64,000 bases of DNA from JADZAI01 sp046348585 (GTDB lineage: Bacteria; Pseudomonadota; Alphaproteobacteria; Micropepsales; Micropepsaceae). The DNA lies in assembly GCA_046348585.1 (NCBI GenBank), contig JAXMDZ010000002.1, positions 383,806 to 447,805 of the forward strand, given 5' to 3'. The notes beneath the pieces are model-generated. The model had not been told where the DNA came from. It saw nothing but the letters and a program-made list of their open reading frames with translations, and made no database searches. The position numbers and the translations under genes are program-made. Below are positions 17,801-27,192 of the stretch, one piece after another (the stretch's first letter is position 1; the number at the start of each line of letters is the position of its first letter).

Positions 17801-18036
17801 TCGGCGGCCGTCGGCGGCGTGCCGATGTCCCAATTGCCGGGATTGAGCCAGTCCGGCGATTCGGACCCGTCCCAGATGGCGAGGGCCGCGGAGGCGGGCG
17901 AGACGAGGCCGCAAAGCGCCGTGGTGCCGAGCAGGAGGGCCAGCGGCAGACGCTTGGCGGCCCCAAGATTCGCCTTTCCAATCTTTTTGCCGCTCATATT
18001 GCGGACATAGTTGCTAATATCCGTTGCATTTGCCAT
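14851..18036 (-). CDS. autotransporter with repeated beta-strand passenger
   Basis: The 1,061-residue product has an extended signal sequence ending near LVSPASA (about residue 51), a passenger made of many short repeats of the form GA-G-S-x-W-x-x-x-x-x-L-x-V-G-x-x-G-x-G-x-L-x-I-x-x-GG, a linker region, and a C-terminal autotransporter barrel (about the last 280 residues, from GSVWAYGFGVSGERDGDG to ARLALRF). Such passengers fold as a beta-helix on the cell surface. The start at 18036 follows GGAGG by six bases. A later ATG at 17997 is possible but would remove the polar leader. It is divergent from an Lrp/AsnC gene. Adhesion or biofilm roles are plausible, but no enzymatic motif is seen. Confidence 0.88.
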   Translation of the reverse strand: MANATDISNYVRNMSGKKIGKANLGAAKRLPLALLLGTTALCGLVSPASAALAIWDGSESPDWLNPGNWDIGTPPTAADKVEIDTTGANAPVIGMGVTGHSQDIYVAYLANGLLTIRDGGGLLTDGIAYIGNGSPALTGIVRVTGAGSTWNVASTTIIGRYGNGELHVENGAAVTGNSASIGSLAGVSGLAVVSGPGSVWNTGFLVGVGNSGSGTVLIENGGAWNTGLTTIGANAGSSGHVTVTGADSLWTNAAAVVVGDSGNGVVEIADGGHAMVAGSSGISVGDKATGNGAITVTGAGSLLSADHAGQIGNEGTGSLIVSGGAYALFGSSLYAGDAVGGHGAVTVSGAGSQLSVANSLTLGSSGAGTLQVNSGGYVLSGSAAIGAEAGSTGEAVVTGANAQWEVTNTLLLGGSGSGQMTISGGGHVVAGAATIGDAAGALGTLIVTGAGSLFAVNADLVVGNDGSGNIVLASGGMLDASQITLAQHSGSAGTLYLGAGGAAGTTTAGLVQFGDGDGRVVFNHNGAAYTFGAGFFGTGAIDHLGGSTILTGDGSGFDGTTTVSGGTLRVNSILGGALNVTSGGKVGGSGTLGAVTIGSGGRLAPGNSIGTMNVASVAFNAGSIYEVEINALGQSDLLAATGAAALAGTVHVVPFPDYALNTPYLILTAGGGVSGAFSGIDFPGASYFLSPQLTYTSNAVTLTLAASNFQTAALTPNQIAAAGAAQGAGPGDGVYDAIALVPDAASAQAAFDAISGELHASLLGVLSDDSRYMREAAIGRLRDTGGEEGGSVWAYGFGVSGERDGDGNAAAADASTAGGFIGADFALNGVWRLGAVAGFQHSDLDIDALASSASIDTVQFGVYGGGRWDRWALRAGGAYATHDVETDRIVAFPGFSDAAGGSYDATTWQLFAELAYRFEAGATGIEPFVRIAHVAVDTDAFDETGGAVALEGADGSLDADLATLGVNFDAAFSLGGADAKVRGQIGWRHAFDDSAPRRVLVLSGNQAFEVAGLPVMTDAAAIALGLDVTLSPGASLSVSYDGLIGDAGADHGVNARLALRF
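16560..17700 (-). repeat. passenger beta-helix repeats of the second autotransporter
   Basis: Within the autotransporter gene, about eight units of roughly 47-50 codons share the core VTGAGS-x-W/L, a hydrophobic LVVG or LLLG strand, GSG, and a GG-H/A turn. The reverse-strand DNA shows the same periodicity of GCGCCGGTGAC-type blocks. Unit boundaries are approximate because the strands diverge. Confidence 0.7.
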
Positions 18037-18190
18037 TTCAGTCCTCCACGTTCGGAAAACTGACTGACGTAATGGAACTCAAAGGTCAAGAGCATTCGGG
18101 TATGAAAGTCGTGATTTTTGCATTTCGGGCGTTGTCATTCCGCGAAATGAGCGGAAAGTGTCACACAATTCGGCAGCAGGAGCGGTGAGC

Positions 18191-18649
18191 GTGGCAGGTT
18201 TGGACGAGACGGATCGCAAGCTGATCGCCCTGCTGCAGCACGACGACCGGATGTCTCTGGGCGAACTGGGGGCCGAGATCGGCGCCGCGCCCTCGACGAT
18301 CAACGACCGCATCAAACGCCTGGTCCGGCGGGGCATCGTCAGCGGATTCCATGCCCGCCTCGACCCCGAGGCGATCGGGCTGGATTTGCTCGCCTTCGTC
18401 TTCGTCGGCTGGAGCGATCCGGCGACCGAGGCCCCGTTCCTGGCGCGGATTGCCGCCTCGCCCGCGGCGCTGGAGTGCCACCACGTCACCGGAGCGTGGA
18501 ACTATCTGCTCAAGGTGCGCGTGAAGAACATGCGGGCGCTGGAGGAGTTCCTGAGCGGGACCGTGAAGGCGTTGGGCGGCGTGCAGCGGACGGAATCGAT
18601 CATGGTGCTGTCGACCACCAAGGAAACCTGGACGTTGGAGCCGGCCTAA
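18191..18649 (+). CDS. Lrp/AsnC-family transcriptional regulator
   Basis: The product is about 152 residues, the usual size. It opens with LDETDRKLIALLQHDDRMSLGELGAEI and PSTINDRIKRLVRRGIVSGFHARLDPEAIG, the family HTH and linker, followed by a RAM ligand-binding domain (ECHHVTGAWNYLLKVRVKN). GTG codons at 18158, 18185 and 18191 are all in frame; GGAG lies eight bases before the last, so I chose that one. The family senses amino acids or related amines. Its stop overlaps the stop of the convergent FAD oxidoreductase by three bases, and the gene lies beside an amine uptake and oxidation operon that it may control. Confidence 0.88.
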   Translation: MAGLDETDRKLIALLQHDDRMSLGELGAEIGAAPSTINDRIKRLVRRGIVSGFHARLDPEAIGLDLLAFVFVGWSDPATEAPFLARIAASPAALECHHVTGAWNYLLKVRVKNMRALEEFLSGTVKALGGVQRTESIMVLSTTKETWTLEPA

Positions 18650-19998
18650 AGCGCGTCGCGGATCGCGTAGCCGGTCAGCGCCGCCGCCAGATAGACCTTG
18701 CGCAGTCCCGGCAGCGGGAATCGCGGCGGCGGGCGCATCATGAAGCCGGGCAGCGCCTCTGCCCGTCCCCCCGCCGCCAGACCGGCCAGCTGCGCACCCA
18801 GCTCGGTCCCCATCGCGACGCCGCTTCCGTGATAGGCGCACGCTTGAAACACGCTCGCATCGCCGTCGGTCGCCGAGCAGTGGGGAAGGCGATCCGCTGC
18901 CAAGTCCACAAGCCCGCTCCAGAAATGCGTCACCTCCACCCCCACCCCCCCAAACACCCCCCGAAAATCCCGCATCAGCCGGGCCTGGAAAGAAGCCGCG
19001 CGTCGCGGTGACGCCGAAAGCCCGCCGCGGGCGCCGAAGAGGAGGTGGTGGGTGGGGAGGAGGCGGAAATAGTGAAGGAGTTCAAAGCTGTCCGACGCGA
19101 CGCCAGTGCTGCTCCACCCCAGTCCGGCGACTTCGGCGGGGGTGAGAGGGCGCGTCACGAGGATATTCGACTGCACCGGCAGAATGCGGCCGGCGAGCGC
19201 CGGGGCGAGGCGTTCGGGCTGATAGGCGCCCGCCGCGACGATCACCTTGGCGCAGCGGACGGCCCCGCGCGGCGTGACGAGGCGGTGGAAGCCGCCTTCG
19301 CGCGACCAGTGCGTGACGGGCGAATGCGGGGCGATGCTCGCGCCGTGCCGCTGGGCGGCGGCGGCGAGGCCGCGGACGTAATCGAGCGGGTGCAGGCCGA
19401 AGCCGACCGGCTCCCACAGCGCGCCCGCATAGGCGTCGGCGCGCTGGCCGCGATCGCGTAAATCCTGCGGGGTGAGCATGCGCAGATCGTGGCCGGTCAG
19501 CGCTCGCTCGGCCTCGCAGCGCCGGGCGAGCGCCGCGAGCGCCCGCGCATTATGCGCAAGCAGCATTTCGCCGCCCGGCTGCGGCGCGGCCTCGATGCCC
19601 TCGTCCTTCAGCAAGCCCTCGACGCGGGCGACGGCATCGAGCGTCAGGCGGGCGAAGCGGCGGGCCTCGTCGTCGCCAAAGCGGCGCGCGATGGCGATCA
19701 GGTCGCGTTTCGCGCCGCCCGGCACGCAGAACCCGCCATTGCGGCCCGACGCGCCCCAGCCGATTTCGCCCGCCTCCAGCACGAGCGCGGCGATCCCGTG
19801 ATCGCGCGCCAGATGCAGCGCCGCCGAGAGGCCGGTATAGCCGCCGCCGATGATGGCGACCTCGCATTCCACGTCGCCGCCGAGCGGTTCGAGCGCGGGG
19901 CCGGGACGCGCGCTGTCGCGCCAATAGTTCGGCGGCGGGGCGGCGATATCGTAGGCGGCCTGATGGTAGAGACCGGGAGCGCCTACCGGCGAGGTCAT
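18646..19998 (-). CDS. FAD-dependent amine oxidoreductase, PuuB/DAO-like
   Basis: This 450-residue enzyme carries the FAD-binding motif CEVAIIGGGYTGLSAALHLAR near residues 45-65 and then GEIGWGASGRNGGFCVPGG, which is typical of the DadA/PuuB (gamma-glutamylputrescine oxidase) family. The C-terminal part has FWSGLVDLAADRLPH and CAYHGSGVAMGTELGAQLA. It probably oxidises a primary or secondary amine to an aldehyde with release of peroxide. The ATG at 19998 shares one base with the upstream dehydrogenase stop (TGATG), so the two are translationally coupled, and the aldehyde product would feed that dehydrogenase. The frame remains open far upstream, but that part is a shadow of other genes. Confidence 0.88.
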   Translation of the reverse strand: MTSPVGAPGLYHQAAYDIAAPPPNYWRDSARPGPALEPLGGDVECEVAIIGGGYTGLSAALHLARDHGIAALVLEAGEIGWGASGRNGGFCVPGGAKRDLIAIARRFGDDEARRFARLTLDAVARVEGLLKDEGIEAAPQPGGEMLLAHNARALAALARRCEAERALTGHDLRMLTPQDLRDRGQRADAYAGALWEPVGFGLHPLDYVRGLAAAAQRHGASIAPHSPVTHWSREGGFHRLVTPRGAVRCAKVIVAAGAYQPERLAPALAGRILPVQSNILVTRPLTPAEVAGLGWSSTGVASDSFELLHYFRLLPTHHLLFGARGGLSASPRRAASFQARLMRDFRGVFGGVGVEVTHFWSGLVDLAADRLPHCSATDGDASVFQACAYHGSGVAMGTELGAQLAGLAAGGRAEALPGFMMRPPPRFPLPGLRKVYLAAALTGYAIRDAL

Positions 19999-21431
19999 CA
20001 GCCGTGCTTGACCATCACATGGCGGCCGACCGTGTAGTCGTCGAGCGCCAGCATCGAGAGATCCTTGCCGTAGCCCGAAGATTTGAAGCCGCCATGGGGC
20101 ATTTCGTTGACCAGCATGAAATGCGTGTTGACCCAGGTGCAGCCGTATTTGAGCGCAGCCGCGACCTTCATCGCGCGGCCGACATCGCGGGTCCACACCG
20201 AGGAGGCGAGGCCGTAATCGCTGTCGTTCGCCCAGGCGATCGCTTCGTCGGCGTCCGAGAAGCGGGTGACGGAGACGACCGGGCCGAACACCTCGCTCCG
20301 CACGATCTCGTCGCTCTGCAGCGCCCCGGCGACGACCGTCGGCTGGTAGAAGAAGCCGCCGCCCGCCGCCTTCGCGCCGCCCGCGGTGACTTCCAGATGC
20401 CGCGCGGCGCGCGCCCGGTCGACGAAGCCCGCGACCCGTTCGAACTGGCGCGCATTGATGAGCGGGCCGATATCGGCGTCGTCGCCCGCATCGGCGCCGT
20501 AGGTGATGGTGGAGACGGCCGCGGAGAGATCGGCGACGAGATTGTCGTAGATCTTCGGCGCGGCGTAGATGCGGCAGGCCGCCGTGCAGTCCTGCCCCGC
20601 ATTGTAGTAGCCGAACACCTTGATGCCCTCGACCACTTCGGCGAGGTCGGCGTCGTCGAAGACGACGACCGGAGCCTTGCCGCCGAGTTCGAGATGGGTG
20701 CGCCGGATCTGCCGCGAGGCGGCCTCCAGCACCTTGCGCCCGGTGGCGATCGAACCGGTGAGCGAGATCATCTCGACGCGCGGGTGGTTGATGAGCGCAT
20801 CGCCGGTGACGCCGCCGGTGCCGTGCACGACATTGACGATTCCGGGCGGCAGAACGCCGCAGAGCAGCTGCCCGAGCTTCAGCGTCGTCAGCGGCGTGTA
20901 TTCGGAAGGCTTCAGCACGACCGTGTTGCCGGCGGCGAGCGCCGGTCCGAGCTTCCACGCGGCCATCATCAGCGGATAGTTCCAGGGCGCGATGGAGGCG
21001 ACGACGCCGACCGGATCGCGCCGCAGCATCGAGGTGTGGCCGGCCATGTATTCGCCGGCCGCGAGGCCGTGCACGGCGCGCGCCGCGCCGGCGTAGAAGC
21101 GGAAGCAATCGACGATGGCCGGAATCTCGTCGGCCGTCGTCTTGCCGAGCGGCTTGCCGCAATTGAGGCTTTCCAGCGCCGCGAAGGCCTCGCCTTCCAC
21201 CTCGATGGCGTCGGCGATCTTGAGCAGATAGGCGGCCCGTTCGCCGGGGGTGAGCGCGCCCCAGGCGGGCTGCGCGGCGGCGGCGGCGGCGACCGCCGCA
21301 TCCACCTGGCCGGGCGAGGCTTCGGCGATCGTCACGATCGGCGCGCCGGTCGCCGGATTGACGACGGCGAAGCCGGCGCCCTCGCCCGCGACCGCTTCGC
21401 CGGCGATGGTGAGATCGGTGATCATGCTCAT
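19998..21431 (-). CDS. aldehyde dehydrogenase, aminobutyraldehyde (PatD-like) type
   Basis: The 477-residue protein is a complete NAD-dependent aldehyde dehydrogenase. It shows PWNYPLMMAAWKLGPALAAGN and KPSEYTPLT for NAD binding, LTGSIATGR, the catalytic Glu motif LELGGKAPVVVFDDAD, the catalytic cysteine in YNAGQDCTAACR, and EVFGPVVSV near the end. The combination with a polyamine-type ABC importer and a PuuB-like oxidase suggests gamma-aminobutyraldehyde as substrate, giving GABA. Betaine aldehyde is the main alternative because the two activities are close in sequence. It lies 28 bases after the last permease gene and is coupled to the next gene. Confidence 0.88.
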   Translation of the reverse strand: MSMITDLTIAGEAVAGEGAGFAVVNPATGAPIVTIAEASPGQVDAAVAAAAAAQPAWGALTPGERAAYLLKIADAIEVEGEAFAALESLNCGKPLGKTTADEIPAIVDCFRFYAGAARAVHGLAAGEYMAGHTSMLRRDPVGVVASIAPWNYPLMMAAWKLGPALAAGNTVVLKPSEYTPLTTLKLGQLLCGVLPPGIVNVVHGTGGVTGDALINHPRVEMISLTGSIATGRKVLEAASRQIRRTHLELGGKAPVVVFDDADLAEVVEGIKVFGYYNAGQDCTAACRIYAAPKIYDNLVADLSAAVSTITYGADAGDDADIGPLINARQFERVAGFVDRARAARHLEVTAGGAKAAGGGFFYQPTVVAGALQSDEIVRSEVFGPVVSVTRFSDADEAIAWANDSDYGLASSVWTRDVGRAMKVAAALKYGCTWVNTHFMLVNEMPHGGFKSSGYGKDLSMLALDDYTVGRHVMVKHG

Positions 21432-21458
21432 GGGTCGCTTCCTCGGTCGCTTGAAGGA

Positions 21459-22251
21459 CTACTTGCCCGCCCCGGCGACGCCGCCCGAATTGCGCGTCAT
21501 CCAGTAGGTTAGCAGAATCGGCACGAAGGTCATCGCCATCACCAGCACCGCGACCACGTTGGTCACGGGACGCTGCCGGGGGCGGACGAGTTCGGAGAAC
21601 ATCCAGATCGGCAGCGTCGTCTGCTGGCCGGCGGTGAAGGTGGTGACGACCACCTCGTCGAAGGACAGCGCGAAGGCGAGGAGCGCGCCCGCGGCGAGCG
21701 CCGTCGCCACGTTGGGCAGCGTCACATATCTGAACGCCTGCGCCGGGCTGGCCCCGAGGTCCATCGCCGCCTCGACCAGCGAGGGCGACAGCCGCCGCAG
21801 CCTTGCGAGCGCGTTGTTGTGGACGACGACGATGCAGAACGTCACATGGCCGATGACGATGGTCCAGAAGCTGAAGTCGAGGCCGACGATGTCGAGCCCC
21901 GAACGCAGCGCCATGCCGGTGACGATGCCGGGCAGCGCGATCGGCAGCACCAGCAGCAGCGAAATCGTGTCGCGGCCGAAGAACTTCGCGCGCTGGAGCG
22001 CCAGGGCCGAGAGGGTGCCCAGGACCAGCGAGATCGCGGTCGCCGCCAGCGCGATGCGGACGCTGAGCCACATGGCGCGCCAGATGTCGGGCCGCTCGTT
22101 CAGCGCGACGTCGAACCAGTGCAGCGTGAAGCCCGGCGGCGGGAAGGCATAGGTCTTGTCGTCGGTGGTGAAGGCATAGACGAAGATCAGCACCAGCGGC
22201 AGGTGCAGGAAGGCGATGCCCGCCCAGGCGGCGGCGGCGACGAAGGCGTGG

Positions 22252-22262
<11 letters not shown>
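21459..22262 (-). CDS. ABC transporter permease, PotC/YdcV-like
   Basis: The 267-residue membrane protein has six predicted helices and the EAA-type loop VEAAMDLGASPAQAFRYVTLPNV that docks on the ATPase. The N-terminal helix, FLHLPLVLIFVYAF, and FSFWTIVIGHVTFCIVVVHN are typical of the second permease of spermidine/putrescine importers. Its start overlaps the end of the first permease gene by 11 bases, which indicates co-translation. With the neighbouring permease, ATPase and binding protein it forms a complete importer in the inner membrane. Confidence 0.92.
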
Positions 22263-23162
<900 letters not shown>

Positions 23163-23166
<4 letters not shown>

Positions 23167-24191
23167 GCGTCGAGCGGCATGATGTCGCCGCGCGCGAAGA
23201 CCGCCCGGACCTCCGCGCCGACGGGCGGATCGAAGCGTTCCGCCCCCTGGCGGATCGCCGCGTTGAGGCGGCGGCCGCCGGCGATTTCGATGCCGTAGCG
23301 GGTTTCGCTGCCGAGATATTGCGCATCGACGAGGCGGCCCGGAAGCGCGATCTCGCCGGAGGCGCCGGACGCGCCGGGCGCGGCGAGCCGGATGCGTTCG
23401 GGGCGGACGGCGAAGACCGCCGGTCCCCCGCCGGTTTCGGCCGCGAGCGTCCCGTCGAAGACATTGGCCGAGCCGACGAAATCGGCGACGAAGGCGGTGC
23501 GCGGGGTCTCGTAGATCTCGCGCGGCGTGCCGACCTGTTCGATGCGGCCGCGGCTGAAGACCGCCACGCGGTCGCTCATCCCCAGCGCCTCGCCCTGATC
23601 GTGGGTGACGAAGATGAAGGTGATGCCGGAGGCGCGCTGAAGGCTTTTCAGCTCGACCTGCATTTCCTCGCGCAGCTTGAGGTCGAGCGCGCCGAGCGGC
23701 TCGTCGAGCAGAAGCACCGAGGGGCTGTCGATCAGGGCGCGGGCCAGCGCCACGCGCTGACGCTGGCCGCCCGAGAGTTCGGACGGCCGCCGCCCGCCAT
23801 AGCCGCCGAGCTTCACCCGTTCCAGCATCTCGCCGGCCCGCATCTGCCGCTCGCGGCGCGGCACGCCCGCGATCATCAGCGCGAAGGCGACATTGTCGGC
23901 GACGCTGAGATGCGGGAACAGCGCATAGTCCTGAAAGACCGTGTGGACCTTGCGGCGGTGCGGCGGCAGGCCGGCGACGGGCTGGCCCTCGATGAGGACC
24001 TCGCCCGAACTCGGCTGGTCGAACCCGGCGACGAGGCGCAGGCAGGTCGTCTTGCCCGACCCCGAGGGGCCGAGCATGCCGAAGAACTCGCCCTGCCCGA
24101 CCGTCAGGCTGACGCCGTCCAGCGCCGTGACCGAGCCGAAGACCTGCCGGACGTTCCGCAGCTCGACCGCCGGCGCGGCGGCCGGCGTCAC
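23163..24191 (-). CDS. ABC transporter ATP-binding protein, PotA/YdcT-like
   Basis: The 342-residue ATPase has the Walker A GPSGSGKTT, Q-loop VFQDYALFPHLSV, signature LSGGQRQRVALARAL, Walker B VLLLDEPLGALD and the H-loop FVTHDQ, then a C-terminal TOBE-like domain (VRPERIRLAAPG onward). This arrangement is usual for polyamine, iron and sulfate importers. The GTG at 24191 forms a GTGA overlap with the binding protein stop. The subunit powers import through the two downstream permeases. Confidence 0.93.
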
Positions 24192-25348
24192 CGGCCGCCT
24201 TTGATCGCGTTGTAGTCGCTGACCCAGCGGCTGTAGGGCACGCAGGTCTTGCCCTCGCCGCATTCGGCGACCGGCGTGCGCCAGAACGAGATCTTGTCGA
24301 AATCCTCGATGCCGTTGGTCTTGCAGCCTTCGGCGCCGAGCAGCTCGCTCGCCGTGCAGGCGGCGGGAACCGCCGGGACCGAGCCGAACCACGCCGCGAC
24401 GTCGCCCTGCACCTTGGGCTGGAGCGAATGCTCCATCCACGCATAGGCGCAGTTCGGATGTTCGGCGTTGGCGTGCATCATGGTGGTGTCGGCCCAGCCG
24501 GTCGCGCCTTCCGACGGAATGACCGAGGCGACCGGCGCGCCGGCGGCGACGAGCGTGTTCACCTGGAACGGCCACGAGGCGGAGGCGACGATGCCTTCAT
24601 TGGTGAAGTCGCCGACCTGCTTGTTGGCGTCGTCCCAATAGCGGGCGAGCAGCGGCTGCTGGGCGCGCAGCACCTCGAGCACCGCGGCGTATTGTTCTTC
24701 GCTCAGCGCATAGGGGTCGGTGATGCCGAGTTCGGGGCGCTTCGCCTTCAGGTAGAGCGCGGCGTCGGCGATGTAGATGGGGCCGTAATAGGCCTCGAGC
24801 CGGCCCTTGTTCGACTTGCCGTCGGCGAGCGTCGCCTCCTCGAACACCGTCGACCAGCTGGTCGGCGCCGCCGGATAGGCGGTCGTGTTGTACATGAGGA
24901 CGTTCGGGCCCCACTGGTAGGCGGTGCCGTAATGCTTGCCGTCGACCGTGTTCCAGGCGGCGTTCTGAAGCCGCGGGTCGATGGAGGAGAAGCTGGGGAT
25001 TTTGGAGACGTCGATCTCCTGCACGGTGCCGCCGGCGATCAGGCGAAGGCTGGCGTCGCCCGAGGCGGTGACGAGATCGAAGCCGCCCTGGGTCATCAGC
25101 GCGACCATCTCGTCGGACGAGGCCGCGACCTTGACGTTGACCTTGCAGCCGGTCTCGGCCTCGAAGCCGGTCACCCAGTCGTAAGCCTTGTCGCTCTCGC
25201 CGCGCTCGATATAGCCGGCCCAGGCGACGATGTTGACCTGGCCCTCGCCGCCGGCGAGCGCCGCCAGGGCCGGACCCGCCAGCATCGTGTTGGCCAGCGC
25301 CACCGCGATGGCGCCCTTGATCATGCTCCGCACGTGCCTGTTGCTCAT
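24188..25348 (-). CDS. periplasmic substrate-binding protein, PotD/YdcS-like
   Basis: The 386-residue product begins with MSNRHVRSMIKGAIAVALAN and a signal peptide ending at ALAALA. The mature part starts NIVAWAGYIERGESDKAYDWV, as in PotD/YdcS proteins of family 1 extracellular solute-binding proteins, and continues with FDLVTASGDASLRLI and YGTAYQWGPNVLMYN. The ATG at 25348 follows AGGGGG; the frame is open to 25405 but that part has no export signal. As first gene of a five- or six-gene operon, it captures the substrate, probably putrescine or a relative. Cysteine pairs near the C-terminus may form disulfides. Confidence 0.9.
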   Translation of the reverse strand: MSNRHVRSMIKGAIAVALANTMLAGPALAALAGGEGQVNIVAWAGYIERGESDKAYDWVTGFEAETGCKVNVKVAASSDEMVALMTQGGFDLVTASGDASLRLIAGGTVQEIDVSKIPSFSSIDPRLQNAAWNTVDGKHYGTAYQWGPNVLMYNTTAYPAAPTSWSTVFEEATLADGKSNKGRLEAYYGPIYIADAALYLKAKRPELGITDPYALSEEQYAAVLEVLRAQQPLLARYWDDANKQVGDFTNEGIVASASWPFQVNTLVAAGAPVASVIPSEGATGWADTTMMHANAEHPNCAYAWMEHSLQPKVQGDVAAWFGSVPAVPAACTASELLGAEGCKTNGIEDFDKISFWRTPVAECGEGKTCVPYSRWVSDYNAIKGGR

Positions 25349-25486
25349 TGACGCCCCCTGAAATGCGTAAACACCGGACCGGTCCGAGCCTTGGGGCCGG
25401 TCCACGGCGGGGCACGTTAGCGCAGTTGTCCGAAGAGTCGAGCGGGCGATGGAGGTTGCAGGCGGGCCGGCGCGGCGGATGCGGCC

Positions 25487-26398
25487 TCAGTCCGTCCGCG
25501 CCGGGCGGCCTTCCGCAAGGACCGGCATGAAGTCGATCGTGGCGCTCTTCGGGCCGGTGATTTCGGTGGCGCTGCGGGCGTAGTGAAAGACGAGGGCCGA
25601 GCGGCGCTCGTCCGAGACGTTGTCGTTCGACTTGTGCAGCAGGAAGCTGTGGAAGACGAGGACGTCGCCCGGCTCCATCAGCACCGGCACAGCGTTCGCG
25701 TAGTCGTAGTCCACCACTTCCAGATAGCCGAAATTGGCGCCGGGGCGGGCGTCGGGGACGACAGGGTGGATCGGCTCGACATGCGAGCCGGGGGCCACGA
25801 ACAGGCAGCCGTTCTCCACCGTCGCCCGCGTCGTCGCCAGCCAGACGCCGACCTGCGGCATCAGGTCGAACAGGTAGTAGAGCGAGTCCTGGTGCCAGGG
25901 CTGGCCCCAGACGCCGGGGTTCTTGAAAATGTACTGCGAGTTGAAGCACGAAACGTCCGGGCCGAGGATCGCGTGCAACGCCTTGAGGATCGCGGGGTGC
26001 GAGGCGAAGGCGCGGAACGGGCTCAGGCGGTGGATGTTGAAGAGCTTCGACATGCGCTGCTCGGCGGCGTGGCGGGCGTCGAGGCGGGCCGCTTCCTCCA
26101 CCGCGATGACGCCGTCGGGGCCGAGGTGGTGTCCCTTGAAGGACTGGCCGCCGGTCTCGGCCCTGGCGAAGAGGTCGAGCGAGGCCGCCGTCATCGCGGC
26201 GCAGGTGGCGGCCGGGACCAGGCCCTTGAGGACGAAATAGCCGTGGGCCGACCAGGAGCGGGCGGCTTCGGGCGGGAGCAGCGAGAGGTCGTGGCTCTGC
26301 GCTTCGGGGGGGCAGATGCGGCCGGCCTGAAGCTGGTTCATGGCGGCGGCGGCGTCCGCGTTGGAAAGCTCAAGACCGTCGGCTTCGGCGGCGTCCAT
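25487..26398 (-). CDS. phytanoyl-CoA dioxygenase (PhyH) family protein
   Basis: The 303-residue protein belongs to the Fe(II)/2-oxoglutarate oxygenases. WGQPWHQDSLYYLFDLMPQVGVW supplies the His and Asp of the iron site, VLVFHSFLLHKSNDN the distal His, and SDERRSALVFHYA the Arg that binds 2-oxoglutarate. VENGCLFVAPGSHVEP is also typical. It would hydroxylate a lipophilic or acyl substrate in the cytoplasm. The start follows GAGGAG by seven bases. An almost perfect 20-base palindrome sits 33 bases upstream of the start and is partly shared with the promoter of the first TonB receptor, so it probably belongs to the same regulon. Confidence 0.88.
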   Translation of the reverse strand: MDAAEADGLELSNADAAAAMNQLQAGRICPPEAQSHDLSLLPPEAARSWSAHGYFVLKGLVPAATCAAMTAASLDLFARAETGGQSFKGHHLGPDGVIAVEEAARLDARHAAEQRMSKLFNIHRLSPFRAFASHPAILKALHAILGPDVSCFNSQYIFKNPGVWGQPWHQDSLYYLFDLMPQVGVWLATTRATVENGCLFVAPGSHVEPIHPVVPDARPGANFGYLEVVDYDYANAVPVLMEPGDVLVFHSFLLHKSNDNVSDERRSALVFHYARSATEITGPKSATIDFMPVLAEGRPARTD

Positions 26399-26430
26399 GC
26401 ACGGCTCCTCAGCGTCCCGTTCGGCGGGAT

Positions 26431-26450
26431 TATTGTATGATCATAGAATA
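26431..26450. promoter_or_regulatory. palindromic operator candidate upstream of PhyH gene
   Basis: The two 10-base halves TATTGTATGA and TCATAGAATA pair at nine of ten positions, with a perfect TATGATCATA core at 26436-26445. It is AT-rich in a GC-rich background and lies between the TetR stop (26490) and the PhyH start (26398). The half TCATAGAATA is the reverse complement of a half-site at 32457-32466. Confidence 0.6.
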
Positions 26451-26489
26451 ATCGTCTGATGTTGCAATAACCGGGGCCGGACGGGGCGG

Positions 26490-27134
26490 TCAGGCGCGGC
26501 CGGTTTTTTCCTTGAGCACGGCGCGCGCCATGGTTTCGGCGATCGTGAGCGCCTTGCGGGTTTCGGTGGCGATGTCGAGTTCGCGGGCGTTGGCGCTCCA
26601 GCGCCGGTGCGACAGCCAGGAGCTGGAGACCAGCAGGCTGGAGACGAGGGCGGGCGTGTAGTCCTTCTCGACGTCGAGGCCGTATTCGTCGGCGATGTAG
26701 TCGGCGAGGATCGCCACCTGACGCTGTTCATAGTCGACCCAGGCGAGGGTCAGTTCGGGGTCTTTCTTCAGTTCGTGCCAGAGCGTCAGCTCGGGGTCGG
26801 ATTCGCCTTCCAGCGTATTGGCGGTCGCCAGCACGACCTCGCGGAAGAAGGTGAAGAAGGGAACCTTGCCCTTGGCCTCGGCGACCAGCGCCTTCAGCTG
26901 TTCGATGGTGGCGTCGTTGAGGCTGACGGCGAGGTCCTGCTTCGACTTGAAATGCACGAAGAGCGTCGTGACGTGGACATCCGCCGCGTCGGCGATGGCG
27001 TTCATCGTCGCCGCGCCGTAGCCGACCTGTCGGAACAGGCGCATGGCCGAGCGCAGAATGCGCGCCCGCGTGTTCTGACGCCTCAAGGTCCGTCTGGGAA
27101 ATCGCTCTGCCTGGTCCGTCTTCGCGTCGTTCAT
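26490..27134 (-). CDS. TetR-family transcriptional regulator
   Basis: The product is 214 residues from the ATG at 27134; the frame can start at 27170, and neither start has a strong ribosome site. The HTH is clear (RILRSAMRLFRQVGYGAATMNAIADAADVHVTTLFVHFKSKQDL). The C-terminal domain has an acidic and aromatic segment, ESDPELTLWHELKKDPELTLAW. It sits between a PhyH gene and the DUF7064/MFS/TonB receptor operon, and a shared AT-rich palindrome precedes both of those units. That makes it the best local candidate for their regulator, although a second TetR gene at 37.7 kb is also near. Confidence 0.87.
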   Translation of the reverse strand: MNDAKTDQAERFPRRTLRRQNTRARILRSAMRLFRQVGYGAATMNAIADAADVHVTTLFVHFKSKQDLAVSLNDATIEQLKALVAEAKGKVPFFTFFREVVLATANTLEGESDPELTLWHELKKDPELTLAWVDYEQRQVAILADYIADEYGLDVEKDYTPALVSSLLVSSSWLSHRRWSANARELDIATETRKALTIAETMARAVLKEKTGRA

Positions 27135-27163
27135 CTCTACTCGCCCGACAAGAGAAGCATCAT

Positions 27164-27177
27164 CGAACATTCGTCCC
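27164..27177. promoter_or_regulatory. weak CGGAC-N4-GTCCG-like site near TetR start
   Basis: CGAAC-ATTC-GTCCC resembles the inverted repeat seen at 37669-37682, with two changed arm bases. The flanking CATCAT is also shared. It overlaps the alternative TetR start at 27170. The match is too degenerate to be secure. Confidence 0.3.
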
Positions 27178-27192
27178 GGGCTGGCCAGCCGG

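Noticed and set aside
14884..18063. A 1,059-codon open frame opposite the second autotransporter
   Set aside because: It is a shadow of the repeated gene; its Asp/Arg-rich composition is what the reverse strand of that repeat gives.
20004..21512. A 502-codon frame opposite the aminoaldehyde dehydrogenase
   Set aside because: Same GC effect; the dehydrogenase on the minus strand has all catalytic motifs.
19999..22071. An N-terminal extension that would make the FAD oxidase 1,141 residues
   Set aside because: The added part is Arg-rich and frame-shifted relative to the dehydrogenase and permease genes; the ATG at 19998 overlaps the dehydrogenase stop properly.
27164..27177. Using the weak CGAAC-ATTC-GTCCC site to assign the 27 kb TetR to the 37.7 kb regulon
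   Set aside because: Two arm bases differ and the site overlaps a possible start codon, so it was kept only as a low-confidence feature.
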